From the NCBI GenBank assembly GCA_037074705.1, contig CM073594.1, positions 61,128,509 through 61,192,508 on the forward strand: DNA of 64,000 nucleotides, read 5' to 3'. A program made the position numbers and the translations under genes. Source of the stretch: Zhengitettix transpicula (Eukaryota > Arthropoda > Insecta > Orthoptera > Tetrigidae). Numbering within the stretch: position 1 is the first letter of the stretch; each line of letters starts with the position of its first letter. Shown piece after piece: positions 21,414 to 32,660 of the stretch. The notes beneath the pieces are model-generated. The model did not search any database and was not told the DNA's origin. It saw nothing but the letters and a program-made list of their open reading frames with translations.

Positions 21414-24120
21414 TTCAAATTGCTTGTTTTTTATTTTTAAATGTACAATCATAACTAATACATAAAAAATATATCAATGATCGATGGTTTTCCCAGTGTA
21501 TATGATGAATAAATCAGATAATTATAAATAAAACATAATAATTTATAATTTAAACACTGGGAAAAAATAATATCTTAAGAAAATAAACATCCGTTGTCAA
21601 TAGATAACTAAATTTTTTTAAAAATTTTAGGTACAAAATAAAATACGGGTTGATTCAATTTCATGAATTAAAACTGAAGTAACAAAATTGAAGACAAGAA
21701 TATAAAAAAATAACAAATCTATAAGAAATGATATAAAAATTTCCGAGTTTTTTAAGGTTACTAGTTTTAATATTGAAAAGAATTTTAGAAAAAATATTGC
21801 AAAAATAAATTATAATGACATCAAATTAAATAATTCAAGATCGTAGTTTTTATTATTTTTGAGTTTTCTAATCCCTTTGTATTTTTATATGTATATGATT
21901 TCCGGCACTTGAATTTGACCAAATCATGAGTTGTTCTTCTATAAAAACTTCCATTAATGTAGCTATTAATAAAATACTGTTGTCATGTATCCGATATATT
22001 TCCTTTACTCAATTTCATATTCAGCAGTAACTTATTTTCGAGTGTGAAATACAGACTTTTCTATCAACTCAAATACAAACCTACAAATAGTTATGCAGAA
22101 ATTTTCTATCTTACGCGACGCAATATTGCATACGTTACTAAGGAACACGCAGCACCAAATAATCGTAGTAGTACTAAATTTCCATTCTTCCGTGACTTTT
22201 GAGTGAAATGAGATGACGTAAATCTGTTCACGCTTGAAAGAAAATTTTAAGCTTGCACACACCACAAAAAAAAATATTTCACGCAACAGGTCAAGTGTTA
22301 CTTACGATAAGAACTCCCTTTAAATTGAGACTTAAAAAATAGATATGCAAATTCAATTTGAATTGTAGCGGAGACACTTGGTACTAAAAGAAATAACTAA
22401 TTACCTTTTCTGGAAGGACAGTCAAGGGAAGGAACGTACCTGAAAAATAAATAATACATCAGAATTATTTTATATAAAAAATTCTGTTGTTAACAGAAAT
22501 GCCAATTTTATATTATTTTTGCTGGAACTAAAAGTATATCTAACGACGAGATAAATATTTTTCGTAATTATAAGTACGGTATCAATATTAAGTAAATTTT
22601 TTAAATACACAATCTTAAAACTATCCTTCATAAAAAACGAAAATTGATCCATACAGTTCAATTAAGTTCTCATTATAACTTTTCTTTCAATTTCACTAAT
22701 GTGTTGTTTTATTTGGAATCTGAAATCAAACAATTTCAAGACTGTAAGCAAACCGATAAAAGTTTCAAAGTTCTATATGTTTCAATTTTTAATGTTGAAA
22801 GTATTTTTTTAAAAAAATAGTAAAGCCTAAAATTTTCAAAAATATAAGTGCTAACATCAAATTAGAATGTGTTTACGACAGTAGTTTTATAATCTCTTTG
22901 TATTTAATCTGTATACGGTTAAAGTTACTTTTTTTGTACTTTATGTTAGTGTTATCACTGATGAAGGTGAAAGAATTTAAAAGACTCATTTATAGTTTTC
23001 TTTTATAATATTCTCATTAATGTGTCTATTAAGAAATATTTTTATTTTATATATTAATAATTAAAAAGGTAATTTACTTCAACTTCCGTAATTTACAACG
23101 TATTTTTTTTAAAAGAACAAGACTCCCCTGAAGTTATTTTTTTGGTTCAAATCAGAAATTTTTTAAATCTATAAAAATGAAAAATATAAATAATTTATTG
23201 GTTAAAATAAAGCAAGCGCATAAAGTAGGTAAAATTTTATTTTAAAAATCATGCTCTAGATTAATTACATTTATCAAGTAAAAGTAGGAGACTAAATAAA
23301 TAATTTACTGAAGATGACGGTGTCATTCATCTAATAAGTACCGAGAAACCTCACAACCAAGATACAAACCCCCCCCCCCCAAAAAAAAAAATTCTAAAGA
23401 TATTATTAATTTGTGAACGACGTGGTCCCTTGACTCCTATTTTTTCCAGTAATTATATATTTTTTAATTTTATTTGTTTCATCTCACACTTCCTTTACAA
23501 GAAAATAGACAATCTGCCATAATCAACTGATTCTTGGATTTAAGTTTCAAAGCAGAAGAAAATTTTGTTTAATTGAATAATATATTAATTAATTAGTTTT
23601 TTCGGTACCCAATGGCTATAAACTTTTATGTAAGTACTTAAAAAAAAATTATTTACCTAATTTTAAAGAACCGAATTTAAACCCGTAAGTTTATTATTTA
23701 TTTGAGAACACTGTATTGAATAATTAATAAATATTAAGCTTTTTGATTTAGCCGTGGAGGTGTATACGTACGTATTTGATAAATTAATTTAAATCGGTGG
23801 ATTGAAAATTGTTTAATACCTAATGAATCACGGAACTTATCACAGCTTAAAATTTCTGTATAAGAGAAGAATTTATTTTAGAAGTTAACCTTCTGTGTTT
23901 CAGGCGAGGCCAATTACAATTTTTATTGTTCTTTTACATCCCAGCTGAAGTATTTGGCTGAACCATCCAGCAGTAAACTAATCTCTACAATCACGAGGGC
24001 ATCGGTTCACCGGTTACGTTTTGAATTGATCTGTGTAAATCACAGAATAAATGGTAGTTGTGATACAACTAAAAAATAAACAAGTCATTTCCTGACATTT
24101 CCGGCAAACTCTTCCGTAGC
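21414..24120. other. Long AT-rich stretch with a C12-A10 run
   Basis: About 2.7 kb with no supported gene. C12 at 23369-23380 is followed directly by A10. The minus frame at 22032-22286 (84 codons) has no recognisable domain. More balanced sequence at 23900-24070 could be regulatory, but no clear site cluster is seen. Confidence 0.45.
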
Positions 24121-24122
24121 GC

Positions 24123-24160
<38 letters not shown>

Positions 24161-24162
24161 TT
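24121..24162. repeat. (CA)n microsatellite
   Basis: Imperfect CA dinucleotide run of about 40 bases with one AA interruption. Confidence 0.95.
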
Positions 24163-24922
24163 GCTCGCTGCAGCTCTATTCTCTCTCTTCGATTGCTTTA
24201 ACTAAAGCGACCACCAACTCGGAATGAAAAATTATACAGGGTGTTTGAATTAGGCAGCGATGCAAATAAAGTTTTTCGCTTTTGGCAGGCTTCGTCTCTT
24301 GCAGCGTTGTTGCAATGTTTCACGCTCCACATAATACGCAAAGTGTGTACGCGCGTGTTCCTTTACACAACTACAATAACGGAATATTCCGCGAAAGAGA
24401 ATAGTTACAACAATTGATATGTTTTTGGTTCCTGTTTTTCCGTTTATACTCTTAAACAAAGATTTACGCCGTATAGAAATTTAAGCTTCGTGAAATGTAA
24501 AACTGTACAAAATGAAGTTTTTATTAGCATCACGTATATTTTTCTTAATGTTACGACACTAAATTCTTCAGAATATCCGGTTTCAGCCAAGTATACAATT
24601 ACTGTATTAATATCACGGCTAATAATGCAATGAAGTATCACTATACCTCTATCTTATAATCATTAATTAACATAAGGCAATTACTTTCACATTTACATAT
24701 TTTCCACGTTCCTCTATAAAAAAAATTCAAATTCAAAAATCATAATTTTCGCACATCTCGTATAACATCAACTCTGACGTCACTCCATTCACGTTACTAT
24801 CTCTGGAATCCAACCGAGGGGGGAAAATATCCCAACATCAGCAAAGTTTCAACACACATAAATACTAATATAACAATTGAAGACCTCGGACAGACTCTTT
24901 TTATTTTTTATTTATATTGTCA
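24163..24922. other. Nothing recognised
   Basis: Balanced then AT-rich sequence. Minus frames at 24250-24459 and 24444-24641 show no domain. Confidence 0.4.
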
Positions 24923-24956
24923 CTACGTTTCGATGCCTTTCGTACCATCTTCAGAT
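24923..24956 (-). repeat. Dispersed hairpin motif, single copy
   Basis: Read on the minus strand: CTGAAGATGGTACG, then AAGGCATCGAAACGTAGTG. GATG pairs with CATC directly before GAAACG, as in the 3109 copy. Confidence 0.6.
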
Positions 24957-25424
24957 CATGTCATACAGAGAAGGTATTTACAAATGATTAGATGTATAGT
25001 ATAATAGTACAAAGTAAACTTATGTACAAAAAAAGCTTACCAAATTACTATAATGAACTAGCACAAGAAACGTCGTTACAATATAAATAAAAAACAAAAA
25101 GTGTCTGTATAAAGTCATCAATTGTTTTCTTAATTGAAAATAGACGTTAAATTAAAATTTAAATATATATATTTATATATATGCATACTGTTTACTAGAA
25201 GATAGCCGACTTAGGAAACACAATAATATAATGCTAGGGGGGAGGTTAATATTATATAAAAAAATTAAAATTTGTTTTTCATTGACTTTACATTTAATAT
25301 ATTTATAATTGAAGGTTCACACAAATTCAACAGAATCTTTTTTTAATTGCATCTAGATAAATTAAAATTTATTGGCTCACTTTAGATGATTCATTTTAAT
25401 TACATTCAATATTCCAATAAATTT
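24957..25424. other. AT-rich, nothing recognised
   Basis: No supported open frame or repeat match. Confidence 0.4.
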
Positions 25425-25622
25425 CTAAGTCGTTAAACAGGCGAATCTCAGGACGATTTTCGTCAGGTCAATACCCCTAAGGCAGGGATCTCCCATAATC
25501 CGCCGCCTTTGTCTGAAGGCACGGTTTCTACTTAACACCGCGTCACTTTGGCGCCAAATTTTATGGCAGTAATTTCTAGCAAGCCACAAATAGGCTCTGG
25601 GAAAAAATTCGTTTTTATTCAA
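25425..25622. promoter_or_regulatory. Balanced island with perfect E2F-type palindrome (candidate)
   Basis: TTTGGCGCCAAA at 25547-25558 is a perfect 12-bp palindrome matching the E2F consensus TTTSSCGC on both strands. It sits in a roughly 150-base GC-balanced island within AT-rich DNA. A 65-codon minus frame spans the island but has no recognised domain. Regulatory role inferred. Confidence 0.3.
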
Positions 25623-27262
25623 ATATTAAAAAATAATATTGAATTAATTTTAAGGAGTTATCTTCTCCTCTGAAAAAATAGTCATGAAGAAGCGGTTAAA
25701 ATTTCTCGTATGTTACAAAATTTGCGTTCTAAAGTCACCAATTTCTCCATTGGTTTGACAGTTAATTAATATAATGTTAATTATATGGCCACAAAATAGG
25801 CGCCACGACTAAAACGTTTTTTCTAATGCCCATAATTCATTAAGATTTGTATATGAATAATATTTTAGTTTTTAATACAATGTATTTTTGATATATCAAC
25901 AGTAACCAATATTATTTTTAACGTTCATATTTATTACTCGCACGCCCAATCATAAAATTCTATAAGCCCTATTCTTACATAATATATTTATACGTAATTT
26001 TTACTGCACTAAAATTTGTTATTGATTCTGCTTCATCACATTACACTGTTTATCACACCACGCTTGTCTCTAAGAATTCAGAAATAGTATTTATTATAAA
26101 ATTAACTGTTAAAATTCAACGGCGATTTGACACTTTTATTTAACCTTAAAATACCGTTCAATTGTCACTTTTCAAGACTAGGTAGCATTCATTTTTTATA
26201 TATTATGAATTAAATTCATTTTTATTTTACTATATTAAAACCGTAAAAATCAAAATACCCGTCTCTCTCAACAGCACAATTAAACTACCGTCTTCCAGTG
26301 ACAACTATATAATCTCATATTTTATAAGAGTACTATTTAGTAGTCACAAGTCTTTGAGAAACACGGATGAAGCTTATTGCATGTGGCAACGCCACGGACG
26401 TTTCATGTTTGACTGCTGCCGTATTGATCTTTCCCGGAAAGTGATTAAACTACCATCGGGCCGTATGGTCCATTTCTAATCTAGATGCAGAGTGGCTGTG
26501 GCCTGATGCGAGCGTCTCTCTCCGTCCATTTCTCTCTCTCTGTCTCAGAGGAGAAATATCACCAGCTGTACAAGACGTACTTTAGAAAGCAAAATCCTCA
26601 ACAACAACAAAACGCCTGTCTGAGAGCAAAACAAATATAACATTGGAAAATTACGTGTTAGTATACTGACAAAATATAGTAGTAATCAAACCTTTCATTA
26701 TCATGTAAAAAGATCGTAGCACAATTGTAATATTACACTGCGAAAAGCTGTTTTTTGTATATATACTTGTAAATGTAACAAACCACATATAAGTTCACCT
26801 GATTTATTTATTTTATTATATAGGAAATATGACACTTTTCTATGCCAGTATAATCGAAATAAAAACAAAAAGAATTGGAAAATGGTAACAGTACACTTGT
26901 AAAAAATTAAAATTAGTGGCGAGAAATAAAAATATGTCGTTTGCAATATATGTTACAAATAAATTCATGAAAATTGTAAAATAATGTAATAAAAATGTAT
27001 GTAATAGAAAATATTAAGTCGATGATCGTAAATGAAAGAGAGTGATAAAAATGTAGTATGAGAAATTGAGTAACCATATACAGGCATAACATATATGTTA
27101 TGAATGAAGGAAAAAAATTGATTTAATGCACTTAATAAAAGTCAAGGAAGACTTCTAGAAGATGAAAGGCATAAAATGTATCGTAAAGTAATGTAAAAAA
27201 TAGTAATTAAATGGTGAATGTAAAATTATGTATGTATGATTGATGTTTTTTTTTTTAAAAAA
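25623..27262. other. Mostly AT-rich; balanced block at 26350-26560
   Basis: No gene seen. The block 26350-26560 is GC-balanced and ends in a TCTC-rich run; it might be conserved non-coding sequence, but no motif cluster supports it. Confidence 0.4.
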
Positions 27263-27295
27263 ACTGATGATTATGGCAAAGGCGTCGAAAGGTGC
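27263..27295 (+). repeat. Dispersed hairpin motif, variant copy
   Basis: ACTGATGATTATGGC then GGCGTCGAAAGG. It keeps CTGATGA and CGAAA, but the base after GAAA is G rather than C, so it is a diverged member. Confidence 0.4.
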
Positions 27296-27433
27296 CTTTG
27301 TTTAAATATCAAAGAAGATAAAGTTATGAAGATAACCTATAGGTGGTTTGATACATTTACCAGTGCAATATTCCTCTATTCCACTCGTTTAATAGCATAT
27401 TGTATTTTCTGATAAAATTATTCAAGTAAAGGT

Positions 27434-27700
27434 CTATTTTATTTTTATTTATTTTTTAATATGGTTTATTTAGGGTCGCATAATCAACAAGGTCTTTAGC
27501 GACAATACATTTACAATTCCCTTTGCTAGATTCATATATACATTTAAATAAAGTTATTTACAGAATTTAATGTATTTACAATATTTACATTGACAGTTTT
27601 GGGACGAACATTTGCGTTATGTTTTATTATTTCTTGGTCTAGGTTTTTACTATATTTGCTTGATATTTTGGAGAACCTGTTAATTTGTAGATATCCTATT
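27434..27700 (-). mobile_element. Possible LINE/retroposon 3' end
   Basis: Read on the minus strand, a frame without recognised domain is followed by GTCGC-(19 nt)-GCGAC (27475-27503, a 5-bp hairpin), the polyadenylation-type AATAAA at 27465-27470, and an A-rich tail to 27434. That order (hairpin, AATAAA, A-rich tail) is what a non-LTR retrotransposon 3' end looks like. The approximately 65-codon frame upstream is basic (KKSPRRIG near its start) and I cannot assign it. A processed host transcript is an alternative. Confidence 0.4.
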
Positions 27701-28394
27701 CGCCTAGGAGATTTTTTTCTTTAGTTATTATTCTTGTCTAAAATTATGTGGTCCACTGTTTGTTGAATAATCGAATGTTGGCTTATTTTATTGTTCGATT
27801 AACATGACATATTTGAAAAATTGCAGACGGATATTTTATTGTTTTACGAAATAAAATGTCTGAATTTTTAGTGATTGATTTCATAATTGATAAATGGCAT
27901 TTACCTACTCAGAGGAATTTATAATAAGCAGAATTTAAAACTCATATAAGAAATTAAAAAATTGTTCAATTCAAATTCTTAGAAAATATGTCAATTACAA
28001 GGACCATAAATTTAATAAATTATTTTATTTAAGATCAGGAGATTATAATAAAGGTAATTGTATCTAACGAAAGGTAGTGACTTAAAAAAAAAATTCTGTA
28101 TTTTATATTAATATTTTACCTAAAAAATCAGCCACAACAACTAAATTACAATACGCTGTGTACTTATCCGGTTTTAGATCTACAATCGTAGGGGGACTTT
28201 TTTTCCCACAGATCAGTACGCGAGTTTAATTTTTTTAACCCGTCCTTATTTGGTCTCTACCGAAATTTTTTGTTTCAAATATTATGAAATAAAACTCTAC
28301 CTTCACAGAGAAATGGGATTGATAATTCATCTGTGGATGAGTGAGTAATTTACAGATTTATCCAGACTACTGTTTTAATAATATACAAAAGTCC
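27701..28394. other. AT-rich, nothing recognised
   Basis: No supported open frame or repeat match. Confidence 0.4.
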
Positions 28395-28945
28395 AAAAAT
28401 TATGTTTATTAATAAAAACTAAATACACGACTTTTCGGCCTTCTTGTACGACATCTTGAGGTTTATTAATTTTGCATATATAAATAATATATATTATATA
28501 CGAATGTAAGGCAGCAGAAATTTGTGTCCAATTTTCTTTGCATAGAAATAATAAAATCACAAATTTTAACGTCAGAAAATGAATCTGAATAAAAAATTAT
28601 AAAATGTTTCACCGCTAATTTGAGAACATTTCATGTATGCAGTTTTATCAATTTTGATAGTCAGGGACGTGCTCCGCGTGACTGCTGTGAAACAAAAATA
28701 AGCAGAGCACGTCCCTGACTATCAAAATTGATAAAACTGCATACATGAAATGTTCTCAAATTAGCGGTGAAACGTTTTATAATTTTTTATTCAGATTCAT
28801 TTTCTGCCGTTAAGAGGCTGTGGTTTATTTATTAATCTTAGATTGTCAGAATATATCATTATATACAAATAAAGTAAACATGAAAAGGTCCTCAAAGAAG
28901 ACGAAACATCGCATATTTAATTTTTATTAATAAACATAAGTTTAT
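28395..28945. mobile_element. Older hairpin-motif pair, split by E2
   Basis: The minus motif at 28427-28462 reads CCTCAAGATGTCGTAC to AAGGCCGAAAAGTCG. The plus motif at 28882-28912 reads TCCTCAAAGAAGACGAAACATCG. Both are followed outward by homologous tails, TATTTA(A/G)TTTTTATTAATAAAC and its inverted copy at 28395-28426. Without the 248-bp E2 element in the middle, the pair would span about 240-300 bp, like the other pairs. This indicates that E2 inserted into an older element. Confidence 0.6.
28566..28813. mobile_element. Foldback element E2: near-perfect 109-bp-arm palindrome
   Basis: Left arm 28566-28674 and right arm 28705-28813 are reverse complements over 109 bases with two mismatches (T/G near the termini and T/C in the AAATGTTTC/GAAACGTTT box). 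They are separated by a 30-base loop. Each arm carries TCTCAAATTAGCGGTGAAAC facing outward, a diverged form of the dispersed hairpin motif, and the box TAGTCAGGGACGTGCTC near the centre. The ends read TTAAC-GTCAGAAAATGA and TCATTTTCTGCC-GTTAA, so TTAA flanks both ends. Central box and termini match E1 at 18.2 kb. Non-coding; RNA from either strand would fold into a long hairpin. Confidence 0.85.
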
Positions 28946-29160
28946 GACAAAGCCGTATATTTTTTTATCTATATTATTATAGATGTCAGATAATTTTTAT
29001 CAGATATTTAATGTCCAAAAAATTTGGCAACGCTGGGAGTAGACTTCCAAGGAAATTGTGTTGAAACAAGGATAAAAATTATTATTATTATTACTTCATT
29101 TCTACGACGTTAATGACGTTATAGGACGCTCTCATAACTTTTTTTGGTGCAAGGAATAGA

Positions 29161-29600
29161 CGTCAGAGAAATTTTCCCCGTTCCACATAGTTGACCCACC
29201 CCTATTCTTGAGAAGAATTGCTAATTGGGTCCGTGTGCCAATTCTCTGGAGGTTCACTGTGAATGCCCTGACACAGTCACACTAAGCAACGTGTTCCCCT
29301 GAGTGGCCGCATCCTCCACCCTCTCTATAGAGTGTGGAAACAGAATGGAAGTGCTTCTCTATTGAGATTGCCCGGGAGTACCCGTCGTCGTCGTCCCAAT
29401 TCAATATGTCCGACGTCAGAGGAGGAGAGGTTGCGTGGGCGTCTGGCTCACGTCTGTCCGCGTTGCTAGGCGACGCGAACACGTGGGCCAATGAGGATCG
29501 AAATCCGAGGGATCCGAGGCCTGTTAGTCAATTACATCTCCCGTAATTCCGCCGAAACCCGCCAATCCACCCTCCCCCCTCCCAAAATTGGCGAGACCCT
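29161..29600. promoter_or_regulatory. CpG-rich island with E-box, CCAAT and X-box-like sites
   Basis: One of the most GC-rich parts of the window. It contains GTTGCTAGGCGAC at 29462-29474 (half-match to an RFX X-box), CACGTG at 29480-29485 and CCAAT at 29488-29492, all within 31 bases, plus a GTCGTCGTCGTC triplet run. Opposing 69-70-codon frames cross it without recognised domains. It could be a promoter, a CpG-rich enhancer or a 5' exon; no TATA box or splice structure can be assigned. Confidence 0.35.
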
Positions 29601-30529
29601 AATTTAGGGGTTGAGTACTTAAAACATTACCGCTTGCTATGCGCAAAACGACTAGCTTGAAAGTGTCTCTATTTTACAGCATTATAATATATTACGTTAC
29701 TATACATAGCCAAAAATATTCTAACAAAATTCTTGTGACGGTCAGGATTTTACGATCATCCCATATCAGTTTTACCATTTATATATTTTAAAAACTGCTT
29801 TGGGCTGTAATAATTAAATAGTAGTCCATATTGAAAAACACTGTGCAAAAGAACTGTCTGGTTCGTTCCGTACTTTAGTATTACGCACGTTGTTTGGGTC
29901 CTTATGGAGAAAAGCATCACAAAGAGAGCCCCAAAACAATTGTAATACCTGGTCACTTGTAGGGTGAGATAAATAGTAGAAAAATTAGCACGGGAAAAGT
30001 TGACAACCAGAATTTAAACCTAACACGGGAAACGAAGCGTGGATTTTTATTTGATCCGATTCATTCCGTTAGTCCTGTACTTAGAGGAAGTAGCATACAT
30101 TATTACATAAAAGAACAATATTGAAGATACAATTATTAGTGCACATAAGTAAAAGTCGTGTACACGAATTGAAAAAAATTCAGATAAAAAATCAAAACGA
30201 GAATGCCAAAAATTTATACATCGAAGAAATTTTGAATTCTCAAATAAATCGACAGACGATTTTAAACAATTTACCTGCAGAAATGTTCCAGCAAAAATAA
30301 AGATCCAAAATTAGGGACGAAAATATTGGATTAATCACAATGTCAATTAAATAAACTTTCCTGACTGTGACGACATTATATTTATTTATTTAGAATATTT
30401 CTTAGTGTTTAAAAGGGTAATCGTTTGTAAGGGCATGGATTAATTTGAGCTACAGAAATAATTTCTTCAGATAGAACGTTATTTACAATCTTAGGAATAA
30501 TTAAAAATCATGAAATCTCTCTATATAGA
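29601..30529. other. Nothing recognised
   Basis: A GACGGTCAGGATTTTACGATC string near 29740 loosely recalls retroviral primer-binding sequence but has no LTR edge. The rest is AT-rich. Confidence 0.4.
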
Positions 30530-32660
30530 AAAATGAATGTCTTTAGGCTCCTAAATCACTCTTCCAATTGCGATGAGACTTTGGTGAGACGTTGTTCGCA
30601 CCCCCGCAAAGTTTTATATATATACTAGCTGAGTGCCCGGCGTTGCCCGTGTCTTATTTATATAAACCAGAAAAAGAATTTAATTCTATATTAATCTTTA
30701 GTCAAGAAGACACAACCTAAATCTAACTATTCCTAGTTCCCTACACAATTTCGACCAATAGTGCTTTAATTGAACAGCTATAAAATACATTGAATTTTAT
30801 TGCATCAATCTCAACAAACATACCTCCGAATTTCTTTACCAATACATAAATATACTGCATTAATTTAATAGCTATAAGATACATAGAGTTTAATTGCATA
30901 ATAGCAACAAACATACCATCGTTATTCTTTAGAAATATAATTCTCCGCGAACAAATAATTGTCAGTAAGACTTCAGACAGTACTTCTTGAGTATTGCAGG
31001 ATATAATTGTCCATCAATATTCGCACATTACGAAGGATTGAAGTGATCAAATTGATAGCTACATTCCAAATGTAAAGAAATGGTGGCCATATTGCACTCA
31101 CTAAATTAACTAACATTTTCCGCAACGATTGTAAAGTATTTTGTATTGTTTTTTATTATCACTCGATGGAGTATTACTGGATAGAATTATACTTTTATTC
31201 AATGAAAATATTTCTGCTTCATTTCATTACGGAAAAATCGAACTATTTCCTTTGTTCGTTGCGTAGTAACGTCTCTCTCTGTCGCGTGATGTCATGATAT
31301 ATTGGCGCGCAGTAATTTATCACTTAATGATCACTTTTTAAAATTATAATTCTTTTCACATTTATGCTAGTGGTTTGTCACCCCCACAGTACCGGTTCTC
31401 GATTTTGGCAGAATACGTATACCAATTTTTGTTGCATTCTGTCCACGCGATAAAATTTGTATAAAGAACAACGTAAATACATACATACATACATACATAC
31501 ATACAAATATACATCCTTTTTTATTATATAGATATTTAAAAAATGCTTCAACGGCCCATATTAGCGTCGATTAATTATTCTCGGAGTGTATGTGATTAAT
31601 AGTTTATATCCAGATGTATCTAGAGTATAATTTCGACTCATTAAAACACCAATAAAGGGAGTTACAATGAAAGTAACTCGAAACTGAAATAGGAGTAAAA
31701 GCTAGGGTTATAGAAATAAAAAAGTTAGTAAAGTTGTAATTCAGCCCGTAGTTGTGGAAACAAATTTTAAAACATGATCACAACTGGTGTTGAATCAGGG
31801 GTTATAGAAGTCACTGAGTTTAATTCCGACAGTTACCACTCTGGTAAGGATTTATTTTAGTCCCCAGAAGTAGGGGTGATGGGGGGGGGGCGATACAAAT
31901 TTCCGTTTACAATATTAAATACGTAGACCAATTTCTACCAAACTTTATACACATGTTACTTACGATCCAGGACCAAACACTGATGGGTTAATACACACCT
32001 ACGGCCTCTAGTGGTGGGGGTGGAAATTATAAACATTCCTAAATGGCCATTATTAGCGTCGAATAAAACTATTTCCGTGTAGCTTATTTGATAGTGTCAT
32101 TATATAGTTTTATAAGTGTCCAATTTCAACCCCAAAAGCCAAGGGCGGGAAGTACCCTTATTGGTGGTTGAAGGGTTTTACATAAAAAATAATTTTAAAA
32201 AGACCGATATTATTGTCGATTCTGGGGATATAGGAGCCGCTGAGTTTGTCTAGCATTAATCATAGCGGTTGAAGAAATTTTATGTTCGTCTTCGTGTAGG
32301 TGGACGCGGATGAGAAAACATTAGTTTAGACCCTCGAAATTTTTTATTTCCTAATTGTATCCTCTCTGTTTTGATCTTTATTAATTAACTGTTGCATTTT
32401 TTACTCCTTTAAGATATCTGTAATAGTTTTACATTTTATTTAGTTATCGAGAATTTTTTGCTGTTTTAATTCGTCGTGAGTTTTGAGAGACTTTTATTTT
32501 ATGTAGTAGTAGTATTCCCGAATATCTTCAGTCATAATCCCGGTTTATTTGAAGTTGGGTGTTTTTTCGGGGAGGGGAACGAAATGGGGAAATGTTCCAA
32601 ACACTGGCACTGTAGGTGCTGTTTAAATGAAATGTTCACCAAGAGGTTCAGGGGCAACGT
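30530..32660 (-). repeat. Family A repeat, copy A4, interrupted by C1
   Basis: The segment 30530-30620 ('taggctcctaaatcactctt' to 'ttggtgagacgttgttcgc') matches the start of A3 at 19.9 kb. The segment 31550-32660 matches the rest ('cattattagcgtcgaat', 'cgatccagga', 'gctgagttt', 'gcatttttt.actcctttaagatatctg'). The 0.9-kb C1 repeat separates them. A run of ten G sits at 31881-31890. The 91-codon frame at 32476-32751 crosses the repeat edge and is not a gene. Confidence 0.7.
30624..31531 (+). mobile_element. Family C repeat, copy C1 (near full length)
   Basis: It starts ACTAGCTGAGTGCCCGGCG and ends in five CATA units followed by TTTTTTATTATATAG. The interior order is shared with C3 and C4: 'ctaaatctaactattcctag', 'gaacagctataaaatac', 'cgatggagtattactgg', 'tcattacgaaaa', 'gtaacgtctctct', 'tgtccacgcg'. 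No coding capacity. The CATA tail and uniform 3' ends suggest a non-autonomous retroposon of RTE-like type; superfamily not proven. Confidence 0.85.

Noticed and set aside
29730..29760. GACGGTCAGGAT string resembling a retroelement primer-binding site
   Set aside because: Does not begin TGG, no LTR edge or CA end precedes it.
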